Source: Candidatus Altarchaeota archaeon
GTDB lineage: Archaea > Altiarchaeota > Altiarchaeia > IMC4 > DAOVSA01
Length of the DNA stretch: 6,318 bases
Direction: 5' to 3'
Assembly: GCA_030633635.1 (NCBI GenBank)
Contig: DAOVSA010000037.1
Coordinates: 1 to 6,318 of the forward strand
Shown piece after piece: positions 1-4,665 of the stretch (position 1 is the first letter of the stretch; each line of letters opens with the position of its first letter). The notes under the pieces were generated by a model. That model did no database searches. It was not told where the DNA came from and saw only the letters and a program-made list of their open reading frames with translations. The translations under genes and the position numbers were made by a program.

Positions 1-249
1 AACTAGGAACGCCAGAAATACTGCATGTACTATCGTTTGATCTCTGCTTCTAAATGCAGCAAGTAAAAGGAAGCCAAATCCCGCGTATTCAAGTGCGTGT
101 TCAAGTGTTAGTATGTATATGTTCACATCTATGGGTTGAGGTACCACGGGCATGGATGAAAAAAAGAAAATTACACCCGCATAAGTGATCATGAGTCCCC
201 ACGCAATCTTAGGATGCTTTTCAAGCCATTTAAGTGGATGTTGGATCAT
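1..249 (-). CDS. VanZ-like membrane protein, C-terminus beyond the window
   Basis: The first 83 codons of this gene are present; the rest lies beyond position 1. A hydrophobic segment at about residues 15-33 ends in FFFSSMP, and a second region contains LEHALEYAGFGFLLLAA (about 50-66). An aromatic-rich first helix followed by SSxP, then an [DE]xxxHxxEYxxxGxLL stretch, is the pattern of the VanZ-like superfamily. These are small integral membrane proteins, named after a teicoplanin-resistance protein, whose biochemical role is mostly unknown. The ATG at 249 is the only standard start in the frame, which stays open upstream to a stop at 310-312; no clear Shine-Dalgarno site precedes it. It lies 69 bases after the membrane acyltransferase gene on the same strand, so the two may be co-transcribed. 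Family assignment is fairly sure; function is not. Confidence 0.72.
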   Translation of the reverse strand, partial: MIQHPLKWLEKHPKIAWGLMITYAGVIFFFSSMPVVPQPIDVNIYILTLEHALEYAGFGFLLLAAFRSRDQTIVHAVFLAFLV

Positions 250-318
250 TTTACCGATGTTTTTGTAAGATTCTAGAGGATTTATCCTGATTTTTGATGT
301 AAAGAATCTCTATTGAAG

Positions 319-1455
319 TCATATCTTAATAAATACGCTCCTTTTATAAAATATACTCATAATGCCGGTCCACAGTAATACAAAACAGATTGCATACAAT
401 AGCGAACCCAATTTATATCCAACCAGAGGCATAAATATGTTCGTGTAAAGCCAACTTTTAAGCGAGACACTAGCTCCTCCTGCTTGTGGTATTCTTATCT
501 GATAAAGTATAAGTGCAAAAATTTCGGAGAGGAAAAATACGGTTATCGCGTTTGTACCGAGTACAACAAAGGGCTTTGTCCAAAAACGCCATTTTTTAAT
601 GTCGATCGTCCAGTAGCACATCGCCAGGAAATACAACGCCATTCCCGCAGTGAACACACTGTAGGAACTTGTCCACAACGCCTTATTTATGGGAAACCAG
701 ATATTCATTACCAATCCGACGAACAATGCCAGGGTACCCATGAAGAACATACCTACGGTCTTGCCTAACGGTGAACGCTTCGAGATTAACCACTGTCCGG
801 TAAGTACACCGAATAGAGTCGTGGATATCGCTGGTATAGTACTCAATAGTCCCTCGGGGTCCCAGGTTTTGGACATCCCCCAGAGGTGTCCACCCAGTAC
901 CAACCTATCTATGTACGAGCCCAGGTCTTTACCTTTCTCCAACACACCTGCCCCTATTCCCGGCACGGGTACGAGTTCCATCAATACCCAGTAAACTGCC
1001 AACAATATGCCCGCCCATATCGCCTGACCTTTCACGTTGAATTTTAAGGTGATTACAGAGGCGAAAAGATAACAAATCGCTATTCTCTGTAGCACTCCAA
1101 GTATACGTATCTCAGTGAGGTTATAATCGGAAAACCCATTGAGTATAAGCCCCAGTAGGAAAAGTATGACCGAACGTCTTAACACGTGCAACATCAATTG
1201 CGTGGTAGATTCTTCACGTTCTTTTCTTTTTCTAAACGAGAATAGCATTGCTACACCGACGATAAATAGGAAAAATGGAAATACCAAATCCGCAGGGGTC
1301 CAACCGTGCCACTCGGCGTGAAGTAATGGAGCATAAACGTGTTTCCTACTGCCGGGATTGCCCACCAATAGCATACCCGCGATGGTTATCCCACGAAACA
1401 CATCTAATGAGGTCAATCTACCCATTTTTTGTAATACGTCTTCACGTCGATTCAT
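319..1455 (-). CDS. COG4299/HGSNAT-type multi-pass membrane acyltransferase (DUF5009-like)
   Basis: A 378-residue polytopic membrane protein with roughly ten hydrophobic segments. Diagnostic blocks, numbered from the ATG at 1455, are SLDVFRG (16-22), HAEWHGWTPADLVFPFFLF (46-64), GVLQRIAICY (120-129), WDPEGLLSTIPAI (198-210), NKALWTSS (257-264) and LGTNAIT (299-305). This set belongs to the family of human heparan-alpha-glucosaminide N-acetyltransferase and bacterial COG4299 proteins, which move acyl groups across the membrane onto sugars. The His of HAEWHGW (46) aligns with the segment thought to hold the active-site His of the human enzyme (from memory). Substrate in this organism is unknown; a surface glycan or glycolipid is a guess. 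The frame extends upstream to a TTG at 1527, but the ATG at 1455 is preferred because AGGAAGAG lies five bases upstream and family members start close to the RLTSLDVFRG motif. It is followed by the VanZ-like gene. Confidence 0.85.
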   Translation of the reverse strand: MNRREDVLQKMGRLTSLDVFRGITIAGMLLVGNPGSRKHVYAPLLHAEWHGWTPADLVFPFFLFIVGVAMLFSFRKRKEREESTTQLMLHVLRRSVILFLLGLILNGFSDYNLTEIRILGVLQRIAICYLFASVITLKFNVKGQAIWAGILLAVYWVLMELVPVPGIGAGVLEKGKDLGSYIDRLVLGGHLWGMSKTWDPEGLLSTIPAISTTLFGVLTGQWLISKRSPLGKTVGMFFMGTLALFVGLVMNIWFPINKALWTSSYSVFTAGMALYFLAMCYWTIDIKKWRFWTKPFVVLGTNAITVFFLSEIFALILYQIRIPQAGGASVSLKSWLYTNIFMPLVGYKLGSLLYAICFVLLWTGIMSIFYKRSVFIKI

Positions 1456-1460
1456 ATTTT

Positions 1461-1468
1461 CTCTTCCT
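1461..1468 (-). promoter_or_regulatory. Ribosome binding site of the membrane acyltransferase
   Basis: On the minus strand AGGAAGAG is followed by AAAAT and then the ATG at 1455. It is the clearest Shine-Dalgarno-like site in the window, and it decides the start in favour of 1455 over the upstream TTG at 1527. Confidence 0.55.
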
Positions 1469-1473
1469 GTTGA

Positions 1474-1606
1474 GGGTCCAAGGTGCTGAGATATACTTCT
1501 GATTAGGATTACGGATAAATACTTCAATCATTTGAGGTATTTTGGACCCGATAGATCGCAATTGCTGTGATACTATGGGTGGTGCCCATCATGTCGGCCT
1601 ATCGGG
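1474..1606 (-). other. Nested inverted repeats, possible structured leader RNA
   Basis: Two perfect 8-base inverted repeats share three bases. CCCGATAG (1547-1554) pairs with CTATCGGG (1599-1606) and encloses a 5-bp hairpin, ATGGG/CCCAT (1575-1579 with 1585-1589). It also encloses a 6-bp helix (1555-1560 with 1566-1571) that is complete, with one G-U pair, only in plus-strand RNA. Separately, TTGGACCC (1542-1549) pairs with GGGTCCAA (1474-1481). Because 1547-1549 take part in both, the two foldings exclude each other. The second pairing ends six bases before the acyltransferase ribosome binding site. No run of U follows either structure, so it is not an ordinary terminator. It matches no RNA family I recognise. 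Confidence 0.35.
1514..1521 (-). promoter_or_regulatory. Candidate TATA box for the acyltransferase/VanZ-like pair
   Basis: TATTTATC on the minus strand. A start of transcription about 25 bases further on would give a leader of roughly 37 bases containing the AGGAAGAG ribosome binding site. Spacing fits an archaeal promoter, but the match is short and no purine-rich BRE is obvious. Confidence 0.35.
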
Positions 1607-1659
1607 CTGACCCCTACCTTATCCTTTACACTTGAGAATTATGCTGAATTCTATATTCT

Positions 1660-1683
1660 GTATCATCATAAGGTATCATCATA
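1660..1683. repeat. Perfect 11-bp direct repeat across the lysS stop codon
   Basis: GTATCATCATA occurs at 1660-1670 and again at 1673-1683, separated by AG; the second copy spans the lysS TGA. It could be a small tandem duplication. A 6-bp AT-rich inverted repeat, AGAATT/AATTCT (1635-1640 with 1647-1652), lies just beyond. No T-tract follows, so I see no convincing terminator after lysS. Confidence 0.5.
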
Positions 1684-3214
1684 ATGATATAAATCTCTTA
1701 ACGACCCAATCGCGATCCAATGTTAATATAAAACTCGCAGCCTTTGGTCCGCACTTTTTACCTATTAAAACCAGGTAAATTGCCTCGAATAATTTGGTTG
1801 GTTCCAGATCAATACTTCTGGCAATCTCATATATGCGTTTGTGTAATTCCCTAGCTTTCCAGTCTGTTTTTAGTTCACTAGAGAGGATACTCAATCCATT
1901 TTTTTGTTTTTGAGTTAATCTGCTTTTCACAACCCCGGCATCCTCCAGGAGTTCAAACCTCAGGTGTTCCGGACCATAGAGTTTAACCCAGTTATTGGCG
2001 AGATTTAACCGCACACTTAAGCGTTCCAAATCAAAATCCCGGTATCCAAGGTTCTCTAGTCTATGCTTAATCGTCTCTAAATCAACGTTTGGGATCTGTG
2101 ACAGTACGGCACATAGCGTGAATGGAACCTGCAATAGTCTCGGCTTTTTTACCTGCGATAGTTCATACGTCCGTTTAATCTTGTCTTTTCCATTTTCCAG
2201 TCCAAAATAAACTTTCTCTGCCATATCATAATCATCAATCAGGTTTGAAATCCTTTCATGGCTTATGTCCCGCTGTTTTTGTAGCTTTTTATACATAAAA
2301 AATCTCAAAACCTCTGGTTCAGCGATTTGTAACCAATCTCGGGGGGTTATCACATTCCCCATGGAGGATGACATCTTCTCACCATTTAGGGTAAAAAATT
2401 CATAGATAAGGGGTAATGGACAATCCCATTGAAAAATTTCTTTGCTGATCACTTTAGACGTCCAAAATGATCCGCCAGCCGATGCGTGTTCCTTTCCGAG
2501 TGGTTCACACGTGACTTTAAAATATGACCAACGCATTGCCCATTCTACGCGCCAGGGCAACTTTCCACGTCCTTTTTTGATATCACTCTCTCCCTTATGC
2601 CCACAACCCTCTACCACCCCGCCGGAAATTGGAGTGTCCTCACATGTGTATCTTACGATGCCAGCTCCATAATCATACGGCCGGGTCGTTGATATTTTGC
2701 CACATCTCTCACATATTGGGTTCCATGGAATGAAATCTCGGGGTAAAGGTTCTCTTCGAAATTTATTTAATATCCCAATTATCCTTTCGGAATTTTTAAG
2801 CGCGATTTTAATCCCTTCATAGAATTTGCCGCTATTGTATAACTCTGTTGTGGAATAAGGAGTGGGTTTCACGCCGAATTCCTCCAAATCGTTCAAAAAT
2901 GGTTCTATAAAATGATCTGCAAAATTATCATGGCATCCGTCAAGATCAGGGATACCACTAACAGGGTATCCCAGATACTTCGTTAGGTTTTCCATCCCCT
3001 TCGGGACTTTCCTGAATGGATCGGAATCATCGGCAATCCATATAAACCCGGGTTTGATGCCTCTTTCCTCAAGGACCTTTCGGATCGCATCTCCCCTGAT
3101 TACATCGCTTGCATTTCCGACGTGAGGAATTCCTGAAATAGATGTTCCAGTCTCTATTACATGTTTACTACCTCTTTTCAGGAGTTCATCGACCGTTTTA
3201 TCTGCCCAATGCAT
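1679..3214 (-). CDS. lysS: Class I lysyl-tRNA synthetase
   Basis: A 511-residue enzyme that activates lysine with ATP and charges tRNA-Lys in the cytoplasm. It begins MHWADKTVDELL, typical of class I LysRS, and carries the class I signatures HVGN (31-34, the HIGH motif) and KMSSS (280-284, the KMSKS motif). Other family blocks are GTSISGIPHVGNASDVIRGD (23-42), WIADDSDPFRK (59-69), YPVSGIPDLDGCHDNFADHF (83-102) and KEHASAGGSF (241-250). Cys168, Cys171, Cys191 and Cys204 look like a metal-binding set. The C-terminal half is the helical tRNA-binding domain. Length is normal and nothing is broken. This synthetase class is found mainly in archaea and a few bacteria and is the strongest clue to the host. 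The ATG at 3214 gives the family's usual N-terminus. No Shine-Dalgarno site precedes it, and an insertion sequence begins ten bases upstream. Confidence 0.97.
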   Translation of the reverse strand: MHWADKTVDELLKRGSKHVIETGTSISGIPHVGNASDVIRGDAIRKVLEERGIKPGFIWIADDSDPFRKVPKGMENLTKYLGYPVSGIPDLDGCHDNFADHFIEPFLNDLEEFGVKPTPYSTTELYNSGKFYEGIKIALKNSERIIGILNKFRREPLPRDFIPWNPICERCGKISTTRPYDYGAGIVRYTCEDTPISGGVVEGCGHKGESDIKKGRGKLPWRVEWAMRWSYFKVTCEPLGKEHASAGGSFWTSKVISKEIFQWDCPLPLIYEFFTLNGEKMSSSMGNVITPRDWLQIAEPEVLRFFMYKKLQKQRDISHERISNLIDDYDMAEKVYFGLENGKDKIKRTYELSQVKKPRLLQVPFTLCAVLSQIPNVDLETIKHRLENLGYRDFDLERLSVRLNLANNWVKLYGPEHLRFELLEDAGVVKSRLTQKQKNGLSILSSELKTDWKARELHKRIYEIARSIDLEPTKLFEAIYLVLIGKKCGPKAASFILTLDRDWVVKRFISL

Positions 3215-3224
3215 AATAAAATAT

Positions 3225-3248
3225 GGCGATTATGGCAAATCCGTACCA
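3225..3248 (+). repeat. Terminal inverted repeat, lysS-proximal end
   Basis: Starts GGCGATTATGGC and ends CCGTACCA, matching the reverse complement of 4113-4136 at 23 of 24 positions. The transposase stop codon (3230-3232) and its last five codons (G-T-D-L-P) lie inside it. Confidence 0.85.
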
Positions 3249-4000
3249 AAATCACTATAAATTATCTTGAACATCTTCTTAAATAAATCAGAGTTTCGGT
3301 GATTGAACCGAAACTCCATTTCCTTTAAGTAAAGATAGTAGTTATCTTTACTGATACCATGATACTTGTAAAATCTTTCTTTCGCAAACGACCAGAACCC
3401 TTCTATTCCATTAATGTGGGTCCTGCCTTTAGCGAAAGCATGCTCCTTGTTTATCCTACAGTGTTTACCGTACCGTTTCAGACTCTTGTAGCTCTTGAAG
3501 CAGTCGGTATAATAGACTGATCCCTTCTCTGTTTTATCCTTAATTTCAGTCATTAGGGTTTCAGCTGAAACATCCGGGACAACAGTCGTGTAGACTTTAC
3601 CATTTCGCTCCAGTACACCAAAAACCACTACCTTGTTGAACGCCCCACGACCTCGCTTACCTTTCCTCTTACCACCGAAATACGTTTCATCAATCTCCAG
3701 TTCACCGCTTAACTTGCGGAAGCTGTTGTTTTGATATTGTATGATTTTCCTGCGGAAAAACATGTAACGTGAATAGACGGTTTCGTAGTCAAGTTCAAGT
3801 GCCTTTGCGGTCTTACTGGCCGACAGTTCCAGGCAAAAATAGTGCAGGATCTCCACATCCCTCTGTAGTTTCTTTAGACTGTAGACGCGCCTGCATTTTC
3901 TGCATTTGACTCGCCTATCGGCGAGTCGGTACAGTCCATAATTACTACAGTAAACGCACTTTCGACCCCTCAAAATATTGGCCGCCAAATTTTTAATCAT
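3230..4000 (-). CDS. IS1595-family (ISXO2-like) transposase
   Basis: A 256-residue transposase, apparently intact. Numbered from the ATG at 4000, it has an N-terminal zinc ribbon (Cys15, Cys18, Cys33, Cys36), a helical DNA-binding part with KTAKALELDYETVYSRY (about 64-80), and the catalytic domain. Catalytic blocks are IDETYFGGKRKGKRGRG (about 103-119), with the first acidic residue Asp104; VYYTDCF (162-168), with Asp166; and HINGIEGFWSFAKER (195-209), with Asn197 and Glu200. The DExYFGGKRKGKRGR and HxNxxEGFWS signatures are those of the ISXO2-like DDE/DDN transposase domain. The frame extends three codons upstream to a TTG at 4009; ATG at 4000 is chosen, with no Shine-Dalgarno site near either. 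The stop codon lies in the terminal repeat. It reads toward lysS, so its transcripts could run into lysS. Confidence 0.93.
   Translation of the reverse strand: MIKNLAANILRGRKCVYCSNYGLYRLADRRVKCRKCRRVYSLKKLQRDVEILHYFCLELSASKTAKALELDYETVYSRYMFFRRKIIQYQNNSFRKLSGELEIDETYFGGKRKGKRGRGAFNKVVVFGVLERNGKVYTTVVPDVSAETLMTEIKDKTEKGSVYYTDCFKSYKSLKRYGKHCRINKEHAFAKGRTHINGIEGFWSFAKERFYKYHGISKDNYYLYLKEMEFRFNHRNSDLFKKMFKIIYSDFGTDLP
3256..3263 (-). promoter_or_regulatory. Candidate TATA box for lysS inside the insertion sequence
   Basis: AATTTATA on the minus strand, in the last codons of the transposase. A transcript starting about 25 bases further on would begin near 3234 and leave a leader of roughly 20 bases before the lysS ATG. 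It is the nearest suitably placed TATA-like sequence to lysS now that the element separates the gene from its former upstream region. This is inference from spacing only. Confidence 0.35.
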
Positions 4001-4027
4001 TTTTACCAATTATGTAATGCAGTCATG

Positions 4028-4117
4028 CATTCAAAACTGGTAAAGAAACCGATAATCGGGGCCTTTTTTAACCAGTTTTATAAAGTATAAATACATTCAT
4101 ACATTCAAAAACTGGTA
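4028..4117. repeat. Three AAAACTGGT motifs in the transposase upstream region
   Basis: CATTCAAAACTGGTA occurs at 4028-4042 and, with one extra A, at 4102-4117. An inverted copy, ACCAGTTTT, lies at 4071-4079 and overlaps the TATA box. The last direct copy runs into the terminal inverted repeat. The arrangement suggests subterminal binding sites for the transposase, which could let it repress its own promoter. No protein-binding evidence is available from sequence alone. Confidence 0.5.
4076..4084 (-). promoter_or_regulatory. Candidate TATA box of the transposase
   Basis: TTTATAAAA on the minus strand, with a second TATA-like stretch (ATTTATAC) just upstream. A start about 25 bases downstream would leave a leader of around 50 bases before the ATG at 4000. 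AAAACTGGT motifs lie on both sides and overlap it (see the repeat entry). Confidence 0.45.
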
Positions 4118-4136
4118 CGGATTTGCCATAATCACC
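4113..4136 (-). repeat. Terminal inverted repeat, far end
   Basis: Read on the minus strand it starts GGTGATTATGGC and ends CCGTACCA, the partner of 3225-3248 with a single C/T difference at the third base. Its inner edge overlaps one of three AAAACTGGT motifs. Confidence 0.85.
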
Positions 4137-4200
4137 TAATTATAAATAAAAATTATAAAATCATTATATCTTTGATAATATATATAAGTTACAGATTGGA
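4137..4200. promoter_or_regulatory. AT-rich flank, possible former lysS promoter
   Basis: This stretch is almost entirely A and T and contains AATTATAAA at 4138-4146 and again at 4152-4160. If the insertion sequence is removed, the minus strand brings TTTTATAAT (near 4152-4160) to about 28 bases before the lysS ATG. That is where a TATA box would sit for a leaderless or nearly leaderless archaeal gene. The stretch holds no gene. Confidence 0.3.
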
Positions 4201-4341
4201 TTAATATTTCATTTCCCTCCTTATCCTCTCCTTTGCATATCTGCTTTTCCCGTACTTCAGGTATGCTAACGCAATCTGCCTTAGCCATGGGACTACTTTG
4301 AATGTTAATTTCTCTTCCTTTGATTATGTTAGTTGTTCCAT
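4201..4341 (-). pseudogene. Small charged helical protein, frame broken by an in-frame UAA
   Basis: From the ATG at 4341 the frame reads M-E-Q-L-T, then UAA (4324-4326), then 40 codons in the same phase to a stop at 4201-4203. The second part, with KVVPWLRQIALAYLKYGKSR and KERIRREMKY, has the look of a real short protein: a helix rich in Leu and Ala followed by a very basic helix. No ATG, GTG or TTG lies between the UAA and this part, so as written it cannot be translated by normal initiation. One base change (UAA from CAA, AAA or GAA) would restore a protein of about 46 residues. It follows the small membrane protein gene on the same strand. I do not recognise the family; chance protein-like sequence is possible. 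Confidence 0.4.
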
Positions 4342-4380
4342 TTCAGGGGTGTATGTGGCTTTAGACTGAACTGAAAAGGA

Positions 4381-4548
4381 TTACTTCTTTAACATCTTCA
4401 CCAGTAAAACAAGATTCCCGATGCCGATAACCCACACTGCCATGCCAATGATATGGTTCCCTGCCTGATAGGTTCTGTATCCAATAGCCATGCACAGCCC
4501 TGCCGCAGTTGCCGTTAATGTGATTCTTGGTATTGATTGCTTGTTCAT
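4381..4548 (-). CDS. Small two-helix membrane protein, 55 residues
   Basis: An ATG at 4548 opens a 55-codon frame ending in TAA at 4381-4383. The product has a short basic N-terminus (MNKQSIPR), a hydrophobic segment at about residues 9-23, a polar turn (YRTYQAGN, 24-31), a second hydrophobic segment at about 33-50 (GMAVWVIGIGNLVLLV) and a basic tail (KMLKK). That is the build of a helical hairpin with both ends in the cytoplasm. No Shine-Dalgarno site is present, but TTTATTTAT is centred about 27 bases before the ATG, as in leaderless archaeal genes. The function is unknown and I do not recognise a family. The good promoter spacing and clean two-helix pattern argue that it is real despite its size. 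Confidence 0.55.
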   Translation of the reverse strand: MNKQSIPRITLTATAAGLCMAIGYRTYQAGNHIIGMAVWVIGIGNLVLLVKMLKK

Positions 4549-4570
4549 TTGGGGAATATAATTGAAGATG

Positions 4571-4579
4571 ATAAATAAA
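4571..4579 (-). promoter_or_regulatory. TATA box for the 55-residue membrane protein gene
   Basis: TTTATTTAT on the minus strand, centred about 27 bases before the ATG at 4548. This places the expected transcription start at or next to the start codon, giving a leaderless mRNA. Confidence 0.45.
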
Positions 4580-4665
4580 TTGAAACTATGGTTAATATGA
4601 TGGCTGCCAATTATGGTTGATGGGATAATAGATTATGAGATTGCAGACAGTCTAATGTCATTAAA

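Larger units (their letters stand above)
3225..4136 (-). mobile_element. Complete insertion sequence, IS1595 family (ISXO2-like)
   Basis: A 912-bp element bounded by inverted repeats at 3225-3248 and 4113-4136. Each end reads inward as GG[C/T]GATTATGGCAAATCC followed by GTACCA: 24 bp with one mismatch and a perfect 21-bp core. It holds one transposase gene reading toward lysS and about 110 bases of upstream regulatory DNA. Size, gene content and GG-ended repeats fit IS1595-type elements. That family usually makes 8-bp target duplications, but the 8-base flanks here (TAAAATAT on the left, TAATTATA on the right) do not match. The exact outer ends could be off by a few bases. Confidence 0.85.

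Noticed and set aside
484..1502. Several plus-strand open frames of 60-101 codons
   Set aside because: They lie opposite the strongly supported acyltransferase gene, overlap one another and show no recognisable protein features.
1456..1527. N-terminal extension of the acyltransferase to a TTG at 1527
   Set aside because: The extra 24 residues precede a well-placed ribosome binding site and ATG at 1455, and family members begin near the RLTSLDVFRG motif.
1547..1606. Hammerhead ribozyme or tRNA, because of the three-way-junction shape
   Set aside because: The hammerhead core (CUGAUGA and GAAA) is absent, and there is no T-arm or anticodon-stem pattern of a tRNA.
1660..1683. C/D-box guide RNA, because ATGATGA-like C boxes occur twice on the minus strand
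   Set aside because: No CTGA D box lies at a suitable distance, and the motif is explained by the 11-bp direct repeat.
1995..2672. Two plus-strand open frames opposite lysS
   Set aside because: They are antisense shadows of a full-length conserved synthetase.
4200..4289. A 50-codon minus-strand frame starting at an ATG near 4289
   Set aside because: It runs into the AT-rich flank with a low-complexity Ile/Tyr tail, and the alternative phase over the same bases looks far more like protein.
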